Source: Epiperipatus broadwayi
Taxonomy: Eukaryota > Onychophora > Udeonychophora > Euonychophora > Peripatidae
Assembly: GCA_028023455.1 (NCBI GenBank)
Contig: JAQFVV010012510.1
Location: forward strand, 3,761,420-3,825,419
Direction: 5' to 3'
DNA: 64,000 bases
Part shown: one piece after another, positions 30,968-46,100 of the stretch
How positions within the stretch are numbered: position 1 is the first letter of the stretch
Layout: the number at the start of each line of letters is the position of its first letter
Position numbers and translations under genes: made by a program
The notes under the pieces: model-generated
What the model was told of the DNA's origin: nothing
The model's input: only the letters and a program-made list of their open reading frames with translations
The model's database searches: none

Positions 30968-31178
30968 TTAATCTGTTATAATAATAGTTCCTTTCTGACT
31001 TCTATTGGAAAAATTATTATTCCTTGTGTTCATATAGTGATAAGTTCCTTTTTTAACTTTTAAAAGTACTCCTTCAAAGGATGCAGGAGCATTGTTTAGT
31101 AAATTATTTAATTTTTCTTGTTTTGTTTCAAAAATAAAGTTCTCAGGAATATTCGGGCATGATTTTTTAAATCGGCAC
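30968..31178 (-). CDS. DD3-3: DD3-3-like terminal exon with stop
   Basis: 211 bp after the acceptor ttactttcag. It completes the split Arg codon and continues [14 protein letters not shown], then [28 protein letters not shown] and RSQKG, ending TIIITD and TAA. The [12 protein letters not shown] string is the hallmark of the family carboxyl end. Confidence 0.93.
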
Positions 31179-34100
31179 CTGAAAGTAATAAAAAAGAAGA
31201 TTGAATAAAGATGTATTTATGTGCCTATAACTAGATTTATATATATCTGCATAAGTCTGTAATAAGTTTACAGAGTCAGTAATGAAGCTCTACGAAATGG
31301 CAGTATCACATTTGATTAACTTGCTTCTTACATGTTGTGTGTGTAATATGCGTATAGCTGATAATCCTGTGATTTACTTAATGAGTGATTGGATATAGCT
31401 TTTGTATGTTAAAATAATATGCATTATAAGTAATGATATATATAAATTAAGTGTTGATTATTTAGGATGTGTTTAATGAACTTAATTACATAATAAATAA
31501 ACATTACCAAATTCTCCATACAGTAGTACCACCCAGTGCAAGCCTTAGTAATCAATGTATGTAAACAAGTTTATGCATAAAATCCCTATCTAGTACCTAC
31601 TTATCCAATATTCCCAGACTAGTTTTTATCTTATGTATTTCATCAGTGAAGTTAAGCCACAAGCTAGAAACTTGTCTGGTAATATTGGATGAGTAGGCAT
31701 TAGATATGGATTTTATATACAAATCTTGAATCCATTGATTACTAAGGCTTGCACTGGGTGGCACTACTGTATGAAAAGTTTCCTACCATTTTAACAGCTC
31801 GTGTAAGCTTAGGAAATGAAGATCATATATATTTTAGTGATTTATATAATAAATACATAGTAAAAGAAGAAAAATCATAATTTAAAAAAGTTTGTATACA
31901 TTTAATTTAATATTGGTGGCTGCTTATTTTATCCACACATATATTCTCATTATTTTAAAAAAATTAAGCAAAAAGTGGTATTTTAATAAAATATTTATCT
32001 TGTGGTCAGTTGTTTAAGCGATTGTCAAATTTTTTATTCTTAAGTATTACATTTGCCACTAAGTTGAACTGTTCACTGAATTCAAATATTTTATCATGGA
32101 ATGAAAAGTCATGCCTTATATTTGTACAATTTAAATTGTTATTAATCAAGGCTTCATTGAAATATGAAAATTAAAACGAGCAAAAACTAAACTAGCCTTT
32201 ATATATAAATTGTTTTTATAAATCAGTAAGAAAAATAATATGAAGCATAATAATATCTTACAAAATTTATACTAAACTAATATTTTACTTAGAAAATTAA
32301 AGAAGAAAATACAATTTAATATAATTATAAAAAATTTCACACAGCAAGGCACTGTAAATCCATCAAACAAAAAATAATGAGTTTCTAAAAATACATTCTT
32401 TTGTAGACCCTAAGCAAAGAGTGTCATAGAACAGAGACATGTTGATGTTCTTTTAGGAAATGAAAAATTGGAAATATGAAAAATAAATAAAACCCAAAAA
32501 TATTATACAATAACAAATATTGTATTATTTAATATATTCATGTTTCTTTCAGCCATGTTTTCCTGAAGGTTTGTGATGATGGTGTTCTAGTTGTTTTTTT
32601 TATATTGGACTATTTCCATCATCTCATATGTGTGTTGAATGTCTTTAGAAAAATTCAATTTTATTTAAACATTCCAAATACATTTAACTGTTAATAATAT
32701 CACAGCAAACAGGTTAGTATATGCGCTAACTGTTAGTAATATAAACAGGTTAGTATATGCACAACATTTAGAGAGGTATTATTCTCCCCTCTTTTTCAGG
32801 TGTTGCTGGCCTAGTACTGACACTGGTCAGGCCAGCAACACCTGAAAAAGAGGGGAGAATAATACCTCTCTAAATGTTGTGCATATACTAACCTGTTTAT
32901 ATTACTAACAGTTAGCGCATATACTAACCTGTTTGCTGTGATATTATTAACAGTTAAATGTATTTGGAATGTTTAAATAAAATTGAAATTTTCTAAAGAC
33001 ATTCAACACACATATGAGATGATGGAAATAGTCCAATATAAAAATACAATGTGTTACTATCTTCCACAGTAATATTTACTAAGGCTGTAACATCCAAAAT
33101 ATGTGCGTAAAAATGCAATAGTAGTGACCTCTACAGGTCTTAACCACAAGCTTATGTCTACAGTGTAACATATTGTGAATGCTTATGTAAATGAACACAA
33201 TAATATATATGTTACATTGAGAAGTTTAGGAAATGTGCTTAAATAAGTTTTTTAATATTTATTATACAATCTTTAACAATTTTATTTATTTATATCCATA
33301 AAAAAACATAATGGATTATATTTATTTCCATTTTACAGTATAGAATATTCTATAATATAATGCAAAAATTATTTTCTAAACTTTAATACACTATTGTTAT
33401 CAATAAAAGTGATGAGGCGTATAGTTAAGTAGGGAATAGTAATGAATCTCACCCAATTTAAAGTATCTGTTTGTTTATTTTTTATATTTTGTAGATTGCA
33501 TTATAGTCACTAGAAAACTTTACCAAGAAAATACTTGTAAAAATAACTGAACAATATTTATTTTATAAATAATAAGATTTAAAATGTCTTACCAGATATG
33601 ATATAATAAAAATTGCTGAATAATTGTCATGTAGGGGTGTAAAAATATTAGGATTTGCTTCTAAAATATACTGTATTTGATTTTGTAGAAAGAAAGTCCT
33701 AAAAGATGAAAAATTCTTTGAGTAATTGTCAGAAAAAGTGAAATAGAAGCCAGCAAGTGTTCTTATGAGTTGAATAAATATCTATTTTATCATTATATGC
33801 CAATTCTATTGTTGGATAAGTATTTTCAAGAGTTTTAAGTGAATAACTCAAATCACTGAGGATGATACAATTTAAACTAGGGGTTGGTCACATTTTTGAG
33901 ACAGAGAGCCATTTTGACAACTTAAAAAATTAAAATTTAGGGAGTTGCAACTTGAAATCAATTTCATCCATTGTTTATAAATTTAATAACATTAAGTATG
34001 CATGTACAAGATTCAAACAACATTTAAGTTTGTGTATAATATTTTGGTGTGTGAAACAAAAAATATATATATATATTAAATTTTTAATAAAATTTATATT

Positions 34101-37100
34101 TTTTTAAAATTCAAAATAAGAGAGAGACACTTTTTCCATTAAAGAGTTGCATGAGGGTTCGAGCCGCCAGTTCCCAATCCATGTTTTAAACTAATAATAG
34201 TATTAAAATAATTTAAAATGAATATCTCAAGGATGGAGAAAAAATAACAACTTAAAAACAAAAAATCATAGAAAAAATTAAACCAAGATGAGTAAAACAG
34301 GTGGATATGATGGCAGAGAGTTATGAAATCAGAACATATTCCTAAAGATCTTAAGGCATACTATTGTAATTGCAATTCTACAAAATAAAATGTTGAATAA
34401 TGTAAGAAATATTAAGATACTGGAAAACTATATAATTCAAATTTTGCTAAGGTTTCATAAAACCAAATATGGTATTTAAAGTTAATAACAGATAGACAAA
34501 ATAATAACCTAAAATATCTACTGAACAATATGGAATACAAATTATTCATCGAGATGTGAGATATGATAAAATATATTCAGATATTTTTCCAAGAATAAAA
34601 GTAAATGGAAGAGAATAATGAGGACAGCTAAGAGAAATGAAGTGGAAGAAAATACAGTAATTATTATAAATATAATAGTTTTTATTTAATATATAAATAT
34701 ATAATAATTGAACTGATGTCACTAAATCTATCACTTCCTTTATTTTGCTGTAATATTTTATATAAATATAATTTGTACACCTTAATTCAAGCACTTTTAA
34801 ATTTTTTTATATATACACACAATCTGACATTTCGACAATCTTATCTTTTTCCTCAGAGTATTTATATAAAATAATTTAACTGATTTTAAGACGGACAAAA
34901 TAATAATTTAATTTATTTTATTTATAGTATGTTCAATGCAGATTTAACTTTGAATACTTCTTAAAGTGATTGAAATAGAAGTGCGATTATATTTTTGAAG
35001 TTTGACAGATATCGATCATCTTTGAGATAATAGGATAGTATTCTCATGGTGGAGGGAGGTTGCTGATGATTTTGGGATATTTATAAACTCACTGTCATTA
35101 TCAATGTTTCTTCTGGAAACTAGTAATTTCTAGTGATTTAGTTGCTTTAAATTTCTGACGTAGATACTCTTTAGGAATGTCTTCATATTTCTGGTTTAAT
35201 GGTAACGATATAAGTCGACAGATGTCATCGACTGTTGTTTTGACTTTTCGATAATCAATGCTGTTTTAACAAGTAGAAACTTTTTGTTTTTTATGTTATA
35301 TGCTTCTTATTTATACAGCTAGCTGATCCTTTGAACATGTACAGCTTATAAATAGGAATTTCTCATTTTTCTTATCTATAAGTAAAATATAAACTGAAAT
35401 GAACTCTTAAACCAGTTATAATTTTGGATTTGAATCATTCAGATACCGGATTAACTTATCAATTAGAGACCAAAATTCTTGAAGCAGCTTTCAATGAGAT
35501 TAGATCCTCCTAAGGAAAAAAAAAGGATTTTCCATTTAAGATTATTTTATTCTTTAGTTACTGTATTAGAAAGAGAGTTGCCTTCTTTTCATTTACAATA
35601 AATGAATTAAGTTTTCAATTTTTTATTTATTTTAAAAACGTAACCACCTGAGCATACCATATATAAAAACTAGATCCAACAAGTAAAAATATTTCTTTTA
35701 AATTTTGATATTTAATTCTGGTTCAAAGACATGAGGATTGAAAATAGTCAAATGTTATAATGTTATATGCTATTATAACATTTTGAACTATCATAGTAAC
35801 TCCATAGAGTGTCATCCAGTGCAAATCTTGGTAATCAATGTATGCTAGAAGGTTTATGCATCAAAATTTCTATCAAGAATCTACTCACTAGTTTCTAGCA
35901 TCTATTGATAACTAAGGCTACTGTAAGAAGAGAGTTGCTACTGTTTTAACAGACTGCGTAAACATAAGAAATGGTGGTTATATGAGGTTTTAGTAGTTTA
36001 ATACAATTTGATCTACAAGCGCTAAATTTCTTGCAATCACACATTTGATGCCATCCACTTTTAGATAAATATATTAATGATTATTATTAATATCAGACTA
36101 GATATTTATCATGTCATTTTTAACACGATGTTTCAAGAGGTTGAGATGTAATTGAAAAAAATCTACCGTTAAAAAAAAAAAGTTAAAAATTGTAGCCACA
36201 AAAAAAATAACACCTGAGAAGTGTATTGGGGAAGGAAACAAGCTATATATATACAAAAATAATAATAAAGGTGAAAAAATAAAAAAAATAAAAACTATAT
36301 GGATGACATAATAGTATGGGTAGGGAAAGCCACATAATGTGCAAAAAAAAAGTTTTCGAAAATGATGCAATAAATTATATAATTGAAAATGAAAAAGTTA
36401 CAATTCAAATAATAAAAGTGAAAGGTTGAAAGCTTCTCGCATGCGCATTTTACAATGCTTATATGATAGCCAATCAGATGTAATGATGACTGTATAAGGT
36501 GCTCTCAAGTTGCAACACAAGATGGATTTTATAAGAAAAAGGTGGTTCCATCTTCTTTAAATTAAATTTCTATATATATAAGCCAGTCTGAAGCATTTTG
36601 ACTAATAATAATCAATAATAATAATAATCAATTTACACAAAATAAAATAAATAAAAAGAAATAACTAATACCTGTAATAGCCTGAAGACGCTAAGTTTAA
36701 CGCCAAATCGGCTGCAGAAACATCATTTTTGCCATGATAAATCCACATAATTTCACTATTAGTCCAAAAGGTTGAATTTTCAAAAGGGACTGGATAATTC
36801 TGTGATCTGTCATTGATTTGAACTAAATTATTTCGATCAGTACCTAAAAATTTAAAGTAAATATTCTAATGTAAGAATCAGCTATGTTTTGATCTACTAG
36901 AAAATTTTTATTATAGTGATTATTTGGAAATTTTTTGTTTATTTTAAACTTTCACCTTCAGGGATCTACTCGTATTGTGGAACCGAAATATGTTAGAATC
37001 TGTTTTCACAATTTATTAAAAATATTAGATTATGAACATATATAACGAAGTAGAAGTTTTAAAAACTGACATTATAAGAGAAAATAGATGATCATTAATA

Positions 37101-40100
37101 TTGAACATTGATGAACAAAATTCTTAGTTTTTATTTTATAATATTCATATGTGAAAACACTGATTTTAGCCTAAATATAAGATCTGAAGCAAAACATTTT
37201 AAATGCAATATTTGTCATAATTGATTATTTATCTTTAAGATGAAACCTGTGCTATATTTCTATATATAACCCATCATTCAATTTTTATTTTATTATTAAA
37301 ATTGTAAAGATAATTTATGTATACATTTTATAATGTACATTCTAAATGTGACCATACAATAAATTATATATATCCAAAATAATGGAATAGCACATATTAT
37401 TAATTATGTTCTATTATCAATCTAATTATTGCATTTTATTGCCTATTTATTTCAATCCATCTTCAGGTAGCAAATGTATATCTTTAAGAGTACCTTAACA
37501 ATATACGGAGAACATATTCTGGAATTTTAACCATTTGGTTTAGTTTATATGCCATAAGTCTGGTACACAGTATCAAAAACATGCTTGGCTATTAATAAAT
37601 ATTATAGCATATTTTTCTCTGTTTAACATATATATATAAAACAGTGTTTAATATTTATAATTTAAACAGAATTTATTTATTTATATATATATAGTCTTGT
37701 GGAAGGAAATTATTTTTCACATATGTGCTTTTAGATCGATATTAAATTAACAGTCACCCATTAATAAGTTTTAAAAGCAGAAGCAATATATAAACTAAAT
37801 ATGTCATTTGAAATATCAGGCTCATAATAAAATCAAGTCCTGATTTAAGCTTGGTCAATAAGGATTGGTTTATATAAGAATCAATTCTAAGCATAAGTAA
37901 TTCATTTATGATTTTAAAACTTATTAATGCTTGAGTGCATGTAACTTAATATCAATCTAATAGTGCATGTCTGAAGATTAATTTCCTTCCACAAGACTAT
38001 ATATATATGTTATACAAATACATTTAGTATATATTTTGTGCAGTTCTGTATATACATGTAATATAGATTGAGAAAGTTAATGAATAACAAACTTAATTAT
38101 AATTGCAAGAATAATTAGGATTTATACTTTCTTCTTTTACAGATTTAATATTTGGAAAGAACTCTTGATATTTTCATGAAATATCAAAAGATTCTCAACT
38201 AAGTATTGAAAATCTAAAAGCAAAAACACTCATCTTTTATTATATATTATTAAAGAAGTTTTTGCATTCCTGCAGTACAATTAATTATCTCTATTGACAA
38301 CTAATCTTCAATTTTCTTGATATATATATATATTGTAACAATAATTAAATTCAGGGAAGCAGAATGAAAAGAAATAATGAGATGAATAGTATACTAAGGC
38401 TCATTCTATACACAAACACTTATTTGCTTCTGTTATCGCACATTTCAAATGTCACACACCAGAGGGCATGTTCTCATGGCTATGAGGGTTTTCTTGCTAA
38501 GAGTCTCATGTATGGCATTAATTGTGCATTTTTAATAGCAAGCGTTAGATATATCATGAAAAGTATTATAGCAATACATTAATTAAGTATAACTAATATG
38601 TATATTTTATGAAATAGTGAAATAGCAAGATAATTTATTCTATACTTGCTTTGTGATAGGCATAAAATAACAACTTAGCAAATAATAAAATAATTTATTA
38701 ATGAAACAAATTAATCATACCTTTAGGGATTTCCTTACTGAACACTTTTCAAGATGGAAATTATAACACAAGTTTAAGTCTTTTCCTTTTTGCAATTTTA
38801 CATAACTTTGCAGATATAAAAAAAATCATCGTTAATTTCTATGTAACTTTTCTAGAAATAATTTCATTCACTTTATTCCAGGTGAATCACCATATAATTT
38901 ATTTAGTGAACCATTTAAATTCTAAATGGTTTATTTTTCTAGTTCATTCCTGAATAAAAGATAATTTAATTTTTAACTATTTCAAATTGTTTTTCACTCT
39001 GTTTTTGAGAATGCAATATTTCTGTTTTGTTTATTTTAATATTCAAAAGAAAATAATATAAAAACATTAAGGGTTCTTGCTTTAGATTATCTTACCATCT
39101 ATCTGGAAAGTATTCTTTTAAGTATCATTAAACAACATTAAATGCAATTACATAGTGTTTGTATTTCTTCAGAAACAGATCTTGGCAGTTCTTTTACGGA
39201 GTTCCATTTATCTCTGGCAGTTTTTTGCTAATTGATAGGGAAGATAGTGAGCATTGCATTAAGGATAAGAACTAATGAGCTATTTGTTTTAATCTAGCAC
39301 TCCATATTACATAATCCAAATATAAAAAGTATTTTTTCACTTTTAATAAATTAATGTAGTTTTAAATTTACACTTTTGTATAGTTTTAATTTGATGGTGA
39401 GAAAAAATCTATCTCAATTCAATCCTTTCAACTTTATTTACATAAAAAAACTTTATTTATAAATTTTTGGGGATAAAAACTAATTTGTTTTGAAACAAAG
39501 GGAAAAGTAACTAAATGAATATATCAACTCATATATTTCATTCCTCACTTCTTTATTTCAATCTTACATGCATGTACATGTATATATATTGTGTATATGA
39601 GCATTAAACAGGAATAACTCTCTACACAGTAGTTCCACTCAGTGCAAGCCATAATCAGTTGTGAGCAAACATAAGAAATGGCGATCATGTGATATGAGCA
39701 TTTCTAAAAATATCACTATGTAACTTTGGCATTGCCAATATAAGTTACATGTCCCCTCCCATCAAGAAAAGACAATGGTACTGTGAATTATTCCATTTCT
39801 CCACTTAAATCACACTTCCATTTGTTTTTTATATAATTATTTTCTTGATATTTTTGTCAAGTATAGTTTTTAAAATAAAAAAACATTTTTGCTTTAATCA
39901 TGCTATGTCTAAGGATCTCTGAAGACCAGTCAGATAGTATAAAAGTTTTCTTTTTTTTTATCAGTGTAATATTTTACAAAAATATTTATTCACAATTTTC
40001 ACACTGACATTTTTAATAGATATTATAAATTTGAATACTCTATTTAGGAGAGAATTTTCTGCTAGAGTTCTTCTGATATTATACAGAGTAAAACACTTAA

Positions 40101-43100
40101 GCTTTGTTCAGAATCCATCTCCAAGAATATGGTGCAGCTTCTATAATAACTTCAGTACCATTATAAGAATAATACTCTGACACTTTCCTGTTAATTACAG
40201 TGAAGTTAATCTTTTGCAAAGTAATTAAGAGGTTTTTTAAGATCTTAATTTGCATAGGCAGAGCTCTCTTTATTAGTTTTCTAGAGTGAATTAAGAAGTA
40301 ATCAAGACTGAAACAATTAGTGTGTTAAGGTAAATAGACTTAATTTATATATATGTGCAATCACAGACATGTTACACTTCCTTCCATTCTAGAAATCAGT
40401 GGTATCAACAAGCAAAATTTTTCTATTTAATTGGGGATCGACAAACATGGGGAGATCCTGGGAGTAACTATAATAGTATCTCTCAGAGGGAAGTTGGATT
40501 TGGTTATTGAGTACGAGCAGTTTCATCTTTGCTTTGTGCGACTAATTCTAAGTTTGAATTATTATCTGAATTATACCATAGCACAGGGGTTCCCAATCCT
40601 ATGCCGTGGGCACCATGGCACCCGCAGACCATTTTACATGTACCCGCCGCTATCCAAACACGATAAAAAATTATCTGATACAATAAATTTGATTTTTAAA
40701 ATTTCTTATAAATTATTGTATTATATTGTAATCAAATGTTAAATTTTTATTTTTGAAATAAATATTTTTTTGTACATTATGTGTATTATTAACAATATCC
40801 AACTATAAATTTACATTGAAAAAATAAATGGTGCCCGCCACCTGGCGAATATTATAGAATGTGCTCTTAAGTGCAAAAAGGTTGGGGATTACTGCCATAG
40901 CATATCTGTTTTGATCACTTGATTCTCAAATGTTTTGTTTTGGACAAAGTATCAGCATAATGATGGTAAAGGTGATTTATATGTCTTTTTAATTCCTTCC
41001 CAATTTCGGTAGTCTTATTTGCCTTGACATCACTATTATTATACCAGGCATCCACTTATGTTTTAAAAAATCACATATCCACACATTTTTATCTGGTCAA
41101 AATTTATTAGGAGTTTGATTTCTCATTTTCCTACTAGGGGGGTAGCAGTTTGTATGTGTGTATGAAAGGAATGATTCATCAGTAAATCTGCTGGCATTTT
41201 ATTCATCGCAGGGGTAAGTATGAAGTGATGATGGTACATTGCTTCTCTGTAGCTTCTGTATTGCTTTTAAAATTTGTCAATACATGTTTTAAATGTATGG
41301 CCTGCTCAGCAATCCCATTACTGTCTAGATCGTTAGGGAGGAGCACGGATGTGTTTAATTCCTTTAATGCTCAAGGAAATCTATTTTTGGGATATAAAGC
41401 CTATACCATTGTCTGACACTAGTAACCCACTTTTCTAACTTAACTTCAGTTATGGCAGTGATTAATATATCATTTAAATAAGGCACTATGCCAGTTACAG
41501 TTCTAAAGAACATATCCAGCTTTGCCTGAAAGATGTTTGGTTCACTGGAAATACATTTATATAGTCCCTTATGGATGGTCAAAGTTAAAAATTCTGTTTG
41601 TTTTTTTTGTTGCTGGTATCTGGTGGAAAGCAGCTTTCAAATCTATTTTTGTAAAGTAATTGACCTTTTGTAATAATGCCAATAGTTCACGTCTACTAGA
41701 GACTGAATATGAGCTTTTACTTAAGTGCTTATTTAACATAACTATAGTCTCTACATAAATGTAATTTTCCATAAGGTTTAACAATTATGACTATAGGTAT
41801 GGCCTAAACAGAGTCTTCAGTGGGTGTTAATACTCCCTTAGAAATCAACTTGCCCAGTGTTTTTTCTACTTTCTCCCCTAAAGCAAATGGTACTTTATAA
41901 GGCTTATATATAATCAGTTGTGCATCTTTCATTAATTCAATGTTAACTGGTATGGTTCTTAATTCAGCAAATCCAGGGCATTTTTTTTTTCATAAGTTTC
42001 TACATGAAATGTTTTTAAGATGATTATGTGAACACCAAGAGATCTAAACCAGTTTCTTTCCAGCAGTGAAAAATCTTTATTTACCATATACAATACAGTA
42101 TAAGAAATTGGCTCGAATTTAATCTTACAGGGACCACAACTTTACCACAAATGGCAACTTTATTTCCATTAATATCTGCGGCTACCATAACAGACCGTTA
42201 TATTGAATCTTTTTAAGGTTTTCATATATTTTTATCTATTCTTTCTTTGAAATCAATGACAATCCAGCTTCACTATCAACTGCCATAGTAACTTGTTTAG
42301 TGCAGATTTCCACAACCAGTAAAATGTGTTTTATTTTACTGTAATTTCAGATTTTTATGTTTGTCTTCTTATACTCCATCTCTCCCCAAGATTTGTAGTC
42401 TGGTTTTCTGTTATTTGGTAGTGTGCGATACCTAAAATGGCAAACACTGCTAAATGTCCTTTTAAATCATAATTTCTGCATATTATGTTTACAATTAAAT
42501 TTTGTATGTCCAGATTTTCTGCAGAAATAGCATGTCTGCCCTTTTTTCTCTCTGCTGGGAGTTTGTAAATTTCTCTTTAATTTTTTTTTAGTCAAAGATA
42601 TTTGCTCTAATTGTTGAGACAATCCATTCTAGGAAGCATTTAGCTATTTTATTTTTACTACATGCCCCCCCCCCCGGAAATAATACTGTGTGTGTGTATA
42701 TATATATATTTTTAAATATTTCATTATAAAACAAAGATCTTAGGCATTTCTCTGCAAATGAAATAATGAAAACAATACCCAACAAACTAATCAAATGGTA
42801 AGTGGTGAAAGCTTATGATTTTCCGTTCTCATTTTACTCTCAAACTAAGAATAGTTCCTAGTTTTTTGGAACCTAACAATATAGATGTATAAACTTTATC
42901 CATAATATAGTTTTATAAATTGAAAATAACTTTAAAATAATCCAAATATCTTAAGTAATTTCAATAACAAAAACATATCTATACTTTTAAAGAATATATT
43001 ATTTTACATGTTAAAACAAACTTCTTAGATACAAAATTTAAATTAATAGCATTCACTGTTGATTTATACATTAAATGTTTCTTTTATAAAAATTGTAAAA

Positions 43101-46100
43101 AAATACAGAAAACTACAATAATTAAAAGTGCACTTTTTAGTACATACTTAAATTTTGCATTTTAAAATTAAATTTATATTTTTTTTATAATCTATCAAAA
43201 AAAATTATATTTTGATAAAAACTATCACCTGCATTTAATTATTTTCACAAATTACACATTGCAAACATTTGTTTTCAATATAAATAGATGGGTTCTTGAC
43301 TATCCAGATGAGATATACTGGAATTTCTAAGTAGCAAATGCATCTAGGATACTTTATTTAAATTGAATTTTTTTTTTTTTTTTTTTAAAAGCATTTAAGA
43401 TGGCTTTTTTAAAATCTCTTACTTATACAACTTGTCAGGTGTTTCTGATAGAAATTAAGTCTTTCCAGAGGGGGGAAGTCTCCATGTTAAATTATTTTCT
43501 TATAAACACAAGAAGTGTGCAAAATATCAAAAGAAAATATTAAACCCAAAAACAATATTTTCAGATTTGAACTCAAGAATATTTGATTAACTAATAAATA
43601 AAGTCACTACTTCATTTTCAACTGCAACTGACTGATAACATAAGACACACAAATAATGTGCACAGTTTATTTTCACGAAGATGTATTAAATCACCAGCAG
43701 CATATAATAAAGTGGTATATCGTAATTAGCAATAAGCAAAAGTGGTAAAACAAGTATTTAAGCAATTTGCATGTACTATTTGAATTTATTTCTTTTCAAT
43801 TTTAGTGGCATTTAAGTGATTCCTGAATTGATTTTCAGGAGAACAAAAAGATCCAGATATTATCAACTTGTTTTATTACATGATATTTCATAGTTTACAT
43901 ACTTTTTATTACTCTCTTCGACTTTGTTTTATGTTTTGTAGTATTTTTTGCTCCAAATATAAGTCCTATTACAAAAAAGAATTTTTTTTTAATCAGATTT
44001 CCTATACATGAAACATTATGAGTCAAATCAACATAAATTGATAATCTTTAATTTTTTTTTAATCACCTGTCAGTCCAGGAATCTATTAAGTAACCACTAG
44101 AAGGCGTAATGGATATGAAGAAAACTTCAAATCGTGTAACTATTCCTTCGGTAGATATTTTCAAGTCATTAGCCAATATGCAATCCATGAGCCAATAACT
44201 TAAACCTGTTCATTTTATCAGAATATAACAAAATTATATCTAACTTAAATTATCTAATTTTTATTCATAAGAACATACCAGATATAAAAAAATATTAATA
44301 CAAAACCAATTTGCAAAAGTGGTGCCCTCTGCAGTCAATTAGCACTGATTCCCAGAATTTTACCTAAATGACTGTACTAGAAGTTATCTGTTGCATTATG
44401 TCCAGATCATGACCATTTTATATATACTATGCTATTCAAAATAATAAGTTAAAAGTTTTGAGTTTGAACCTAAGATAAAGTTATTTGATTTAAATATGGA
44501 TCATTGATTTCATTAAATATATACTCTGGTTCATGGTTCACTATACAATATGCTTCTATCAAAAAAATGTGTACAAGCACTTATTTGTAGTTACTGAAGT
44601 GTTTCAGAATGATTAGAAGGTTAAACAAACTGAAAAAAAAAAAGAAACATTAAAAGCAAGATCAGTAATGGATATTGTAGTGTATACCTACATTTTAGGA
44701 ATGTGAAGACAAACTACAAAAAACCTGCAATCAATAATATATCAGACAGCTTTCAGAAGTCATGGCACAGTGCAAAGAATTTTAATTTTTAAAAAAATAT
44801 AAACTTTAAATACTGTTAAAGCAAGAATCACATCTAGGAAATCTCATGGGAATGTGAAAACATACATTGGTGAAACTAAAAATAATCAATTTAAAACAAA
44901 ATTGAAATAGACAATTCGCTATAAATAAATAAAAAATTATTTAATACATCAATCCAGCTTTCATTCCTTAATGAAATCCTTTTAAGTTGTTTGGTTTTAG
45001 ATAATCACATGACAATTTTTATTTATTTATAGTGAGTTGACTCGATTTTGCTTTAAATTGATTATTTTTAATTTTATATATGGAAGGGAACACTATGGAC
45101 AAATTTTAACATTGAAATTTGATCATTTAAAATATTGGTGAAACTAGCTGCCTCATTGAAAAATGATTAAAAGATCACAAAACAATGGTAAGATGGGAAA
45201 CCAAATGTATTTAAAGTAGCAGATAATGCATATACCAATAATAATAATAATAATAAACATATATTCAATTGGGAAAACAATAACATTAGGCACAGAAGAA
45301 AAAAAGTGTTCTCATGACAATGCCAAATAATTCCATAAATCAATCTAGTATGATAATCCATATTGTTTGGAAAAATCCATACAAAAAGATATATTAAATT
45401 TCTATTGCTTTTGTCAGAATACTTGAATTGGTTAGACTGCAATCTTAAATTCAGTATTCGGTTATTGTCTCAATCCCCATACTAGTCTGTCGTTGATCGC
45501 AACAGCTGGAATAGGAGAAAAAATACTTTTAAAATTGTTCTATTCTATACTAATTTGTTACTAGTAATAGTTAAATGTATTTGAAAAAATATGAATAAAA
45601 TTTGAATTAATTCAATGTTTTGAATAAAATGCTATCTCCCAATCCTCCTGAATAAACAAATTGATTTGATATCAAAACTTAAATAAGGAATCTTTTTTAA
45701 GATAATGTAAAACCATAAATCAAAATTCATTATCATTTTCAAACATGGGACCATTGTAGGATGATATCTCCAATTTTAGTACTTTTATAAGTAATTGTGT
45801 GAAGATAGACTTTAGCCTTGTCTAATGGAGTAAGTATTATAACGGAATCATATGATGCTGTGATTCTAAAAGGTTTAAATATATATTTTATAAAGAATAG
45901 ATAAAAATTGTATATATGTGTGTGTGCATATATTTATAATAGTAAATAACTATTAAATAGTCTTAATCTGTAGAAGAACTTTTGGTTAATTCCTTAATCC
46001 TCCTCAACTGCCATTAAATTCAAAAAACGTAATGGAAGCATCATTAACTTAAAATCCATGAATCCCGACTTTTAATGTTGGCACTTAATTCCTTAACTGC

